A stretch of DNA of 64,000 nt, taken from the NCBI RefSeq assembly GCF_903969135.1, contig NZ_LR824569.1:3431001-3495000 (forward strand), written 5' to 3'. The translations under genes were made by a program, and so were the position numbers. The notes under the pieces were generated by a model. It saw nothing but the letters and a program-made list of their open reading frames with translations. It did not search any database and was not told where the DNA came from. The stretch is from Chryseobacterium sp. JV274. Lineage in GTDB: Bacteria > Bacteroidota > Bacteroidia > Flavobacteriales > Weeksellaceae. Every line of letters starts with the position of its first letter. The first letter of the stretch is position 1. Positions 1 through 7,563 of this stretch are shown piece by piece.

Positions 1-557
1 CTGAAATTATGTACTGGCTTGAACTTAAAGATTATTTTTCAAAAATTAATATTCCGTTCCCTATACTTATTCCAAGAAACTCGATGCTCTTCCTGAAAGA
101 AAAAACATTAGGGAAAATTGAGAAACTGGATCTTAAAATAGAAGACTTTTTCCAGAATTTTACCGTACTCACCAATCATAAAATTTTAAAAGACAATCCG
201 ATTTTACAATTACTCAACGAGAAAGAGGAGTTGCTGATCAGCAGTTTTTCAGCGTTGAGAACTTCGGCAGAAACCACTGAGAAGTCATTTGGAAATATGG
301 TGAAGGCAGAAGAAGTGAGACAATTGAAGTCTTTCAAAAGAATGAAAAAACGTCTGCTCCATGCTGAGAAAATAAAACAAAATGAGTTACTGGAAAGACT
401 TGAAAATCTGTTTTTAGATGTTCATCCAGCTAAAACATGGCAAGAGAGAGTCTATAATTTTAGTGTATTCTTTTCAGATTATGGTTATTCGTGGCTTGAA
501 AATTGTTTGGAAGAAATGGTGGTTCAAGATTCCAAATTAATAATTGTTGCCATTTAA
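1..557 (+). CDS. bshC: Bacillithiol biosynthesis cysteine-adding enzyme BshC, C-terminal part
   Basis: The frame is open from the window edge (first full codon at 3) to the stop at 557, so only about the last 184 residues are present. BshC is thought to add cysteine to glucosaminyl-malate in the last step of making bacillithiol, a low-molecular-weight thiol. The visible part has the EIxYWLELKDYF and FPILIPRNS segments and a charged coiled-coil stretch, both typical of the BshC C-terminal half. The end (ERVYNFSVFF...YGYSWLE) also fits the family. The recognition is by family resemblance from memory. The ATG at 9 is internal and is not the real start. Confidence 0.85.
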   Translation, partial: EIMYWLELKDYFSKINIPFPILIPRNSMLFLKEKTLGKIEKLDLKIEDFFQNFTVLTNHKILKDNPILQLLNEKEELLISSFSALRTSAETTEKSFGNMVKAEEVRQLKSFKRMKKRLLHAEKIKQNELLERLENLFLDVHPAKTWQERVYNFSVFFSDYGYSWLENCLEEMVVQDSKLIIVAI

Positions 558-568
558 TTTTAAAGAAG

Positions 569-576
569 TATTTTTG
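569..576 (+). promoter_or_regulatory. Bacteroidota-type promoter of the LysM gene
   Basis: TATTTTTG at 569-576 matches the -7 consensus TAnnTTTG. A TTG at 547-549 lies 19 bases upstream, the usual -33 spacing. The ATG follows at 596. Confidence 0.6.
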
Positions 577-595
577 TAAATTATAATTATCGAAT

Positions 596-2563
596 ATGAT
601 AAAGAGGTTTTTTATTCTATCCAGTTTATGTATGGTTTTGGGAGTTTCAGCCCAGAAATCACATACGGTTGTGCAAGGTGATAATCCTTACAACATTGCC
701 AAAAAGTATGGAATGACTGTAGATGAATTGCTGAAGCTAAACCCAAAACATAAAGATGGCAAGCTGGCTATCGGAGATGTTTTAACTATAAAATCAGAGA
801 AAGCAGCCACTCCGGTTGTCACAAAAACAGCTCCAGTAGAAAAAGTAACTTCAAATACAAGTACTTCTTCCATGGGTAAAATTGTTTTGCAGCCAAAGCA
901 AACGATCTATGGCATCACAAAACAATACAGAATTTCTGAAACTGATTTGAGAAAACTGAATCCTGACCTGGATTCCCACATGAAAATCGGAGATGAAATC
1001 ACCTTACCTCTTGCAAGCATTAAAAAGTATGGTGGTACTCAACAAGCTGTGACAGTAGAAAAACATGCTGAAGCTCCTGTAGAAAAAACAATAACAACGA
1101 TTACACCTACAGTTGTTACTACTTCTGTAGAGGGAGAATCCTATTTGATTCAGTCTAAAGATAATTATTACAGAATTACAAAACAATTTGGAATCAGCCA
1201 GCAGGATCTTTTTGCTTTAAATCCAGGATTGGAAGAAAAAGGACTTAAACCTGGTGAAACCATTAAAATAAAAACATCCAATAATAACACACATACTGAT
1301 AGTGTTGCTGAGACCGCAAATCCAAAAGCAAAAATGGATTCTGGGAACGAAAAATCAACTACCTCTACCAATGTTGTTGCAGGAGATGATTATGTAACCT
1401 ATACCGTTCAGCAGGGAGATACTGTATTTTCCATCGTGAATAAATTCGGTGTTTCTATAGATGAGCTTATTGCTCTTAACCCGGACCTTTCTCATGGGTT
1501 GAAAACCGGAATGGTTTTAAAGATCAAAAAACAGGATGCAGCATATAGTAAGAAAAATGGTGATGCCCTTAGTGTGATCCTAATGCTTCCATTCGGGTAC
1601 AGCACAAACGAAACGCAGTACAGAGCAATGGCACTTGACTTTTTAACAGGAGCTAAGCTTGCTATTGAAAGGAATGCCAGAGGAGGACAGAAACTGGATG
1701 TCAAAATAGTAGATTCTGGAAATGAAGCATCATTCAAAAATTCTTTGACACAGATTAACCCTGATAATACAGATCTTATTATCGGACCTTTCTTTAAATC
1801 TAATGTAATTGATGTTCTTGATTTTACAAAAAATCAGAAAATCCCGATTGTAGCACCATTTGCCAACACTCCGGAATTATATAACTATAATAATCTTATT
1901 ATCGTTGAAACCAACAATCAGACGTATGCTGATAAGATTGTAGAAGAAGTAAAAGGAATTTATTCTGACCAGAAAATATATGTAGTGGCAGATGCCAAAA
2001 AAGAAAATGCCAATTACATCAAAGCTGGGCTTGAAAAAGCTGTGAAAAATCCTAATATCATTATTGTCAACTCTCCGGCGGATATTCAGCCTGATCAGAA
2101 TATGATGACAGGTCAGTCTGCACCGGTTATTGCTATTCTTGCTAATGATGATAATGCAGCAGGAGATGCTTTTGCCAACAGAATTATTGCTATTTCTAAG
2201 GAAGTACAGGGCGTGAAAGCGTTCAGTATGTTCTATTCTCCAACTTTTGAGAAAAAAGTTGATGAGCTGAGCCAGGCTAGTTTGGTCTATCTGATGGATA
2301 GAAAGATCAATACAGACGGTACCTTTGAAAAAGAAATACTGGCTGCTTACAAAAGCAAATACTGTAAAACTCCACCAAAATATGCTATCGTAGGTTTTGA
2401 TGTTGTCAATGACATGTTAACCAGAGAGAATAAAAAAGGTGAAATCTTTAAACAGATGAATAAAGTTCAGACTCAGCTTGCTACAAAATTTGAGTTTGTA
2501 AAATCTAAAGCTAACGGTGCTTATGTAAACACGGGTTACAGAGTAATCAGACTGGTACCTTAA
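596..2563 (+). CDS. LysM-repeat protein fused to a periplasmic-binding (type I) domain
   Basis: The 655-residue protein has an N-terminal signal peptide ending near VSAQ. Four LysM repeats follow, at about residues 23-66, 95-138, 183-227 and 268-312; each has the motif (I)xxxYgxxxxxLxxLNP and bound peptidoglycan is expected. They are joined by Thr/Val-rich linkers. Residues from about 325 to the end look like a type I periplasmic-binding (amino-acid ABC substrate-binding-like) fold, with segments such as IIGPFF and VIAILAND. In Bacteroidota this architecture is usually annotated as a LysM peptidoglycan-binding protein; a true transport role is unproven because no permease or ATPase gene is adjacent. 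It has its own promoter after bshC. Confidence 0.8.
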   Translation: MIKRFFILSSLCMVLGVSAQKSHTVVQGDNPYNIAKKYGMTVDELLKLNPKHKDGKLAIGDVLTIKSEKAATPVVTKTAPVEKVTSNTSTSSMGKIVLQPKQTIYGITKQYRISETDLRKLNPDLDSHMKIGDEITLPLASIKKYGGTQQAVTVEKHAEAPVEKTITTITPTVVTTSVEGESYLIQSKDNYYRITKQFGISQQDLFALNPGLEEKGLKPGETIKIKTSNNNTHTDSVAETANPKAKMDSGNEKSTTSTNVVAGDDYVTYTVQQGDTVFSIVNKFGVSIDELIALNPDLSHGLKTGMVLKIKKQDAAYSKKNGDALSVILMLPFGYSTNETQYRAMALDFLTGAKLAIERNARGGQKLDVKIVDSGNEASFKNSLTQINPDNTDLIIGPFFKSNVIDVLDFTKNQKIPIVAPFANTPELYNYNNLIIVETNNQTYADKIVEEVKGIYSDQKIYVVADAKKENANYIKAGLEKAVKNPNIIIVNSPADIQPDQNMMTGQSAPVIAILANDDNAAGDAFANRIIAISKEVQGVKAFSMFYSPTFEKKVDELSQASLVYLMDRKINTDGTFEKEILAAYKSKYCKTPPKYAIVGFDVVNDMLTRENKKGEIFKQMNKVQTQLATKFEFVKSKANGAYVNTGYRVIRLVP

Positions 2564-2606
2564 CATGATTTATTGTTCTTTAAAAGAATATTGTTAACAT
2601 TATAGT

Positions 2607-2614
2607 TATATTTG
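2607..2614 (+). promoter_or_regulatory. -7 promoter element for fabD
   Basis: TATATTTG at 2607-2614 matches TAnnTTTG and lies 20 bases before the fabD ATG at 2635. No well-placed -33 TTG was found. Confidence 0.45.
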
Positions 2615-2634
2615 CATAATATTTAATTTAATAC

Positions 2635-3510
2635 ATGAAAGCACTTGTATTTCCAGGGCAGGGTTCTCAGTTCGTAGGAATGGGAAAAGAATTGTATGAT
2701 TCTAGAAAAGATATTAAAGATCTGATGGAATCTGCCAATGAAATTTTAGGTTTCGACATTCTTTCCATTATGTTTAACGGAACGGACGCGGATCTAAAAA
2801 AAACAGAGGTTACCCAGCCTTCAATATTTATACATTCAGTAGCAGCATTAAAAGCCGTAAACGGTCTTGGTGCTGAAATGGTTGCAGGACACTCTTTAGG
2901 AGAGTTTTCAGCATTGGTTGCCAACGGAGTTCTATCCTTTGATGACGGTTTGAAATTAGTTTCCGAAAGAGCAAAAGCTATGCAGGCTGCTTGTGATGCC
3001 AATCCAAGTTCTATGGCTGCTATTTTAGGATTAGATGATGCTAAGGTTGAAGAAATCTGTGCGCAAATCAGTGGAATTGTTGTTCCTGCAAATTATAACT
3101 GCCCGGGACAATTGGTGATCTCAGGAGAAACACCAGCAGTAGAAGAAGCTTGTGCAAAACTGAAAGAAGCAGGTGCTAAAAGAGCATTGTTACTACCAGT
3201 AAATGGAGCTTTCCATTCACCATTGATGCAGCCTGCACAAGAAAGACTGGCAGCAGCTATCGAAAAAACAAAATTCAGAAAAGCAACTATTCCTGTATAT
3301 CAGAATATCACTACAACAGCGGTAACGAATCCTGACGAAATCAAACAAAACCTGATCGATCAGCTTACCGGTCCTGTAAAATGGACGCAGTCTGTTCAGA
3401 ATATGATTAAAGATGGGGCATCCAACTTCGTAGAAGTAGGACCAGGAAAAACCCTTCAGGGACTGATCAAGAAAATTGACGGATCAGTAGATGCTGCTTC
3501 TGCAATCTAA
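2635..3510 (+). CDS. fabD: Malonyl-CoA:ACP transacylase FabD
   Basis: A 291-residue protein, normal FabD length. FabD moves the malonyl group from CoA to acyl carrier protein at the start of fatty-acid synthesis in the cytoplasm. The N-terminus has the FPGQGSQ motif, the nucleophile elbow is GHSLGEFSAL with Ser at about residue 87, and the second catalytic residue is the His of GAFHSPLM at about 195. The C-terminal EVGPGKTLQGLIKKI is also typical. The GHMP kinase gene begins 10 bases after its stop, so the two are probably cotranscribed. Confidence 0.96.
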   Translation: MKALVFPGQGSQFVGMGKELYDSRKDIKDLMESANEILGFDILSIMFNGTDADLKKTEVTQPSIFIHSVAALKAVNGLGAEMVAGHSLGEFSALVANGVLSFDDGLKLVSERAKAMQAACDANPSSMAAILGLDDAKVEEICAQISGIVVPANYNCPGQLVISGETPAVEEACAKLKEAGAKRALLLPVNGAFHSPLMQPAQERLAAAIEKTKFRKATIPVYQNITTTAVTNPDEIKQNLIDQLTGPVKWTQSVQNMIKDGASNFVEVGPGKTLQGLIKKIDGSVDAASAI

Positions 3511-3520
3511 CTAAAAATAT

Positions 3521-4426
3521 ATGAACGCGATATTTTCACCGGGCAAGCTTATGCTTACTTCAGAATATTTCGCAATCGACGGAGCTCTTGTCTTAGCGGT
3601 ACCTACCAAGCTGGGACAAGAGTTTTTCTTTGAAGAAAAAGAAGATGAGAGGTCACTTATTCTTTGGGAGGCTTATCATCAAAACAAATTATGGTTGAAG
3701 GCGGTCATTGATTATAAAAACTGGCAGGTCTTAGAAACCAATATTCCATCAAGCGCTGAATTTATTGTCAAAACATTAAAGAATGTTCAGCAGCTTTCTA
3801 ATACTAAATTCAAATTCAATCTTACTTACCACTTAAAAACTAATCTTCAGTTTCCTGCAGACTATGGTCTTGGTAGCAGTTCTACTTTGATGAACAATCT
3901 TGCAGAATGGGCTGAGATTGATCCTTTTCATCTTAATGCAATTAGTTTAGGAGGAAGCGGATATGATATTGCAGTGGCAAAAGAAAAATCTGCAGTTCTA
4001 TTTCAAAGCAAACCTGAGATTAAATATGAGAAGGTAAATTTCAATCCTTCATTTAAAAATGAACTGATTTTTATTCATTTAAATCAGAAGCAGGATAGCA
4101 GAGAAGGGATCAACTTTTATAAATCAAAAAAGAAGTCTCCTGAATTGATTGAAGAATTTTCAAATATCACAAAAAAAATAATGTTATGCAGTGAATTGGA
4201 AAAATTTTCCGAATTAATGATGATTCATGAGCGTAAAATTGCTGATTTTCTTGAAATATCCACAGTTAAAGAAAAAATATTCTCAGATTGCCCTTCTTTT
4301 GTCAAAAGTTTAGGCGCATGGGGGGGAGATTTTGTAATGAGTGCCAAATTTGGGGACTACAAGAACTATTTTTGGGAGAAAGGTTTTACAACTATTTTTG
4401 AATGGGAAAATATAATTGATTTATAA
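3521..4426 (+). CDS. GYDIA-family GHMP kinase
   Basis: A 301-residue member of the GHMP small-molecule kinase superfamily (galactokinase, homoserine, mevalonate and phosphomevalonate kinases). The N-terminus SPGKLMLTSEYFAIDGALVL is the substrate/ATP entry motif. YGLGSSSTLMNNL (about 120-130) is the Gly/Ser-rich phosphate loop, and GGSGYDIAVA is the motif that gives the family its name. The C-terminus keeps a SLGAWGGDF motif. The phosphorylated substrate is not known from sequence. It follows fabD closely in what looks like one transcript. Confidence 0.8.
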   Translation: MNAIFSPGKLMLTSEYFAIDGALVLAVPTKLGQEFFFEEKEDERSLILWEAYHQNKLWLKAVIDYKNWQVLETNIPSSAEFIVKTLKNVQQLSNTKFKFNLTYHLKTNLQFPADYGLGSSSTLMNNLAEWAEIDPFHLNAISLGGSGYDIAVAKEKSAVLFQSKPEIKYEKVNFNPSFKNELIFIHLNQKQDSREGINFYKSKKKSPELIEEFSNITKKIMLCSELEKFSELMMIHERKIADFLEISTVKEKIFSDCPSFVKSLGAWGGDFVMSAKFGDYKNYFWEKGFTTIFEWENIIDL

Positions 4427-4510
4427 TCAAACCATTACGATCCTGTTTTTTTATTTGTCATTCTGACTTATATCAGTATATTTAAACCACCTTTAACAAA
4501 TAATTAATAT

Positions 4511-4518
4511 TATTTTTG
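4511..4518 (+). promoter_or_regulatory. -7 promoter element for pckA
   Basis: TATTTTTG at 4511-4518 matches TAnnTTTG and leaves an AT-rich leader of about 30 bases before the ATG at 4554. Confidence 0.45.
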
Positions 4519-4553
4519 TTGAAGTCAATAAAGAAATAGAAAATATAAGTAAA

Positions 4554-6170
4554 ATGAAAAACACTAAAATCATCCAGGATTTAGAGAAATTAGGGATTAA
4601 AGGAAACTATGAAGTAGTGTACAATCCTTCTTATGAAGAATTATATCAGGCTGAAGTTTCTTCTGAAAATCAGGGATTTGAGAAAGCTGAACTTACAGAA
4701 TCTGGCGCGGTATCAGTAAAAACAGGGATTTTCACAGGTCGTTCACCTAAAGACAGATATATTGTTCAGGATGATGTTACAAGAGATACAATTTTCTGGG
4801 ATGGTAAAGTAAATTTACCTACATCAGCAGAAATTTTCGGTTCTTGTAAGGAACTAGTGATGAACCAGCTTTCTGAAGCTAAGAAGATTTATGTAGTAGA
4901 TGCTTTTTGTGGAACAAATGCAGATACAAGACTTAAAGTAAGATTTATTGTTGAAGTAGCATGGCAGGCACATTTCGTGACAAACATGTTTATTCGTCCT
5001 TCTCACTACGAACTGGAAAACTTTGGTGAGCCGGATTTCACAGTAATCAACGGATCAAAAACAACAAACCCGAACTGGGAAGCTCAGGGATTAAACTCTG
5101 AGAACTTTATCATGTTCAACCTTACAGAAAAACTACAGATCATCGGAGGTACATGGTATGGAGGTGAAATGAAGAAAGGAATGTTTGCCATGATGAACTA
5201 TTACCTTCCATTAAAAGGTATGGCTTCAATGCACTGTTCTGCAAACGTAGGAGAAAAAGGTGATGTTGCTTTATTCTTTGGTCTTTCAGGAACAGGTAAA
5301 ACTACTTTATCGGCAGATCCTAAAAGATACCTTATCGGTGACGATGAGCACGGATGGGATAACAACGGAGTATTCAACTATGAGGGAGGATGCTACGCGA
5401 AAGTAATTGATTTATCAGAAGAAAAAGAACCGGATATTTTCAGAGCAATCAAGAGAGATGCACTTCTTGAAAACGTTGTAGTGAACAATGGAATAGCAGA
5501 TTATACTGACGGATCTATCACAGAAAATACTAGGGTTTCTTATCCAATTTACCATATCAACAAAATTGTATTGCCTTCTAAAGCAGGTCATGCTAAGAAG
5601 ATTGTTTATCTTTCTGCAGATGCATTCGGGGTACTTCCTCCGGTTTCCATCTTAAATGAAGATCAGGCTCAATACCACTTCCTTTGCGGTTATACATCTA
5701 AATTGGCCGGAACAGAAAGAGGAATCACAGAGCCTCAGCCATCTTTCTCACCTGCATTTGGTGAAGCATTCCTTACATTGCACCCAACAATGTATTCTAA
5801 AACATTGATCGGTAAAATGCAGGAGCACGGAGCTAAAGCTTATTTAGTAAACACAGGATGGAACGGTAGCGGAAACAGAATTTCTCTGAAAGATACCAGA
5901 GCGATCATTGATGCAATCATTGACGGTTCTATTGATAATGCTCCTAAAACTCAGGTTCCAATCATGAACCTTGAGATTCCTACTGAATTACCAAACGTTT
6001 CTACAGGTATTTTAGATCCTAGAGATACTTATGAGAACGCTTCAGACTGGGAAGAAAAAGCAAAAGATCTTGCTTCAAGATATATCAAAAACTTTGAGCA
6101 ATACTGTGATACTGAAGAAGGTAAGAAATTAGTTGCTTCAGGACCTCAGTTACAGGAACAGACTATCTAA
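4554..6170 (+). CDS. pckA: Phosphoenolpyruvate carboxykinase (ATP)
   Basis: A 538-residue ATP-type PEP carboxykinase that turns oxaloacetate and ATP into PEP, ADP and CO2, the first step of gluconeogenesis. The length is typical. Visible motifs are [11 protein letters not shown] near the N-terminus, the PCK kinase-1a P-loop [11 protein letters not shown] (about residue 240-250), the metal-binding GDDEHGWD just after, and ENTRVSYPI. It is a single-gene unit, with a -7 box upstream and a strong terminator directly downstream. Confidence 0.97.
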   Translation: MKNTKIIQDLEKLGIKGNYEVVYNPSYEELYQAEVSSENQGFEKAELTESGAVSVKTGIFTGRSPKDRYIVQDDVTRDTIFWDGKVNLPTSAEIFGSCKELVMNQLSEAKKIYVVDAFCGTNADTRLKVRFIVEVAWQAHFVTNMFIRPSHYELENFGEPDFTVINGSKTTNPNWEAQGLNSENFIMFNLTEKLQIIGGTWYGGEMKKGMFAMMNYYLPLKGMASMHCSANVGEKGDVALFFGLSGTGKTTLSADPKRYLIGDDEHGWDNNGVFNYEGGCYAKVIDLSEEKEPDIFRAIKRDALLENVVVNNGIADYTDGSITENTRVSYPIYHINKIVLPSKAGHAKKIVYLSADAFGVLPPVSILNEDQAQYHFLCGYTSKLAGTERGITEPQPSFSPAFGEAFLTLHPTMYSKTLIGKMQEHGAKAYLVNTGWNGSGNRISLKDTRAIIDAIIDGSIDNAPKTQVPIMNLEIPTELPNVSTGILDPRDTYENASDWEEKAKDLASRYIKNFEQYCDTEEGKKLVASGPQLQEQTI

Positions 6171-6188
6171 TAGTTCTCTATAACATAT

Positions 6189-6219
6189 AAAAAGCCTCAT
6201 CACAGATGAGGCTTTTTTA
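6189..6219. terminator. Bidirectional terminator between pckA and the 6220 gene
   Basis: AAAGCCTCAT (6191-6200) pairs perfectly with ATGAGGCTTT (6206-6215). A T-run follows on the plus strand and an A-run precedes it, so it can serve both convergent genes. Confidence 0.85.
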
Positions 6220-6657
6220 TTAATATTTTTGACAGCTTTCAATCAATTCATCCTGTTCATCAAGTTTTATGACTGTTGATTTGATTGATTCTTCAGTTAA
6301 ATGTTTTATGATCATAAAATGTTTTGAAGAAAAGTAAGATTCTTCGTCCAATATCTTATCTAAATACTTTGGAGTAGTGAAAGTCATCCAGTATTTTGCT
6401 TTGTTGGAAAAGGTAATAGTTACTTCTATGGCATCAGATTCAATATTTTCTATTGGATCATCTATGTTAATAGAAATTATTTCCGGATCATTGTCTGCAC
6501 TAAAATAAAATTGTGAATACCATCTCAGTTTTCCTTCGTCATTCCAGATTCTTATATTTTCATCATTTATTTCTTCAACGATATAAGATTTTCTCTTCGT
6601 TAATTGCCCGGAATATATGCCAATGCTTTTACAGTAAATCTTATCCTTTATCTTCAT
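6220..6657 (-). CDS. Hypothetical protein, 145 residues
   Basis: The product is a soluble, acidic protein with no signal peptide or membrane segment. It is rich in Asp/Glu/Ile and contains short beta-like stretches (YIVEEINDENIRIWNDEG, IEVTITFSNKAKYWMTF). The first third (SYIVEEI...IRIWNDEGKLRWYSQFYF) resembles small beta-barrel domains, and the rest resembles immunity-like solitary proteins. I do not recognise a named family. It shares the bidirectional terminator with pckA and lies downstream of aroQ on the same strand with a gap of about 70 bases. Confidence 0.65.
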   Translation of the reverse strand: MKIKDKIYCKSIGIYSGQLTKRKSYIVEEINDENIRIWNDEGKLRWYSQFYFSADNDPEIISINIDDPIENIESDAIEVTITFSNKAKYWMTFTTPKYLDKILDEESYFSSKHFMIIKHLTEESIKSTVIKLDEQDELIESCQKY

Positions 6658-6728
6658 AAATTATTCTCTTTTTATACATAATTATCTGTGAGAATCTGTG
6701 CTATCTGTGGGAAAATATAGACTGAAAA

Positions 6729-7136
6729 TTACTTCAGGCTCAATAAAGCCAATCTGTACCCATCCATTCCAAAGCCGGATAAAACAGCATCTGTATTCGC
6801 TGCCGTTACAGATTTCTGGCGGAATTCTTCTCTTTTGTATATATTGCTGATATGTACTTCTACTTTTGGCTTGCGGATATTCTTTAAACAATCAGCGATA
6901 GCATAAGAATAATGGGTAAATGCTCCCGGGTTAATTACCACTGCATCAAAATCATCCTCCTGAAGTCTGTTGATAAGCTCGCCCTCAATATTGGACTGAT
7001 AATACTGTATTTCATGAGACTGAAACTCGGATTTTAAATTTTCCAAATAACTTTCCATGGAAACATTTCCATAAATTTCCGGTTCCCGCGTGCCCAAAAG
7101 ATTGAGATTAGGCCCATTTATAATCAAAACTTTCAT
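6729..7136 (-). CDS. aroQ: Type II 3-dehydroquinate dehydratase
   Basis: A 135-residue type II dehydroquinase, which dehydrates 3-dehydroquinate to 3-dehydroshikimate in the shikimate pathway. The family is usually 140-150 residues and dodecameric. It begins IINGPNLNLLGTREPEIYG, which holds the catalytic Tyr and Arg on the active-site lid. QSNIEGELI replaces the more usual QSNHEGxLI. INPGAFTHYSYAIAD and EVHISNIYKREEFR carry the catalytic His and Arg. The ending GFGMDGYRLAL is typical. The QSNI substitution is a small departure from consensus, but the catalytic set seems complete. Confidence 0.93.
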   Translation of the reverse strand: MKVLIINGPNLNLLGTREPEIYGNVSMESYLENLKSEFQSHEIQYYQSNIEGELINRLQEDDFDAVVINPGAFTHYSYAIADCLKNIRKPKVEVHISNIYKREEFRQKSVTAANTDAVLSGFGMDGYRLALLSLK

Positions 7137-7357
7137 CCTATAAAATTAAAAAGTTTTTTCAATTAATAATACAAAAATTAAGATGTCCTCAAATATTTGT
7201 TCCATTGAATTATTAATAATGATATTTGTCATGTTTGAATAAATGGTAACGGCTACAACTCCTTATTGTAATGAGTTTTATTAAAATTTTATGTTAATTA
7301 TTAAAAATTTATCATGAAAAATAAATAAGTCTACTTGTTTTGTAGACTAAAAGTTTT

Positions 7358-7365
7358 TAGCTTTG
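7358..7365 (+). promoter_or_regulatory. Promoter of the SAM riboswitch / susCD transcript
   Basis: TAGCTTTG at 7358-7365 matches the -7 consensus. A TTG at 7335-7337 lies 20 bases upstream. Transcription would begin just before the riboswitch aptamer at about 7383. Confidence 0.6.
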
Positions 7366-7382
7366 CAAACATATTTCGATCG

Positions 7383-7480
7383 GCTTATAAAGAAAGATGG
7401 AGGGAACTGACCCCGTGAAGTCTTAACAACCTACCCATTGGGCAAGGTGTTACGTTCAGCCTTTTAAGGAAAAATAAGCA
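7383..7480 (+). promoter_or_regulatory. SAM-I (S-box) riboswitch aptamer
   Basis: The stretch holds the S-box core in order: GATGGAGGGAACTGACCC (7397-7414), then GTGAAG, CAACC, and AAGGTGTTACGTTC. The closing P1 helix is GCTTAT (7383-7388) with ATAAGC (7474-7479). SAM-I aptamers bind S-adenosylmethionine and usually shut off expression when it is plentiful. A hairpin at 7504-7531 follows and can act as the expression platform. Confidence 0.85.
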
Positions 7481-7503
7481 TTTGGTTTATCGTATTTATC
7501 GAT

Positions 7504-7540
7504 GCCCTTTGCTGACTTTTCTGCAAAGGGCTAAATTTTA
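7504..7540 (+). terminator. Riboswitch expression-platform terminator
   Basis: GCCCTTTGC (7504-7512) pairs perfectly with GCAAAGGGC (7523-7531) and is followed by a T-rich stretch. It lies between the SAM-I aptamer and the susC start, the right place for a ligand-controlled attenuator. The T-run is imperfect (TAAATTTTAA). Confidence 0.6.
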
Positions 7541-7563
7541 ATATATGATAAATAAAATTGATT

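Noticed and set aside
7383..7480. Alternative reading of the aptamer as a SAM-II or TPP element
   Set aside because: The GGAGGGA...CAACC...GGTGTTAC order and the P1 pairing fit the S-box better; TPP and SAM-II cores are not present.
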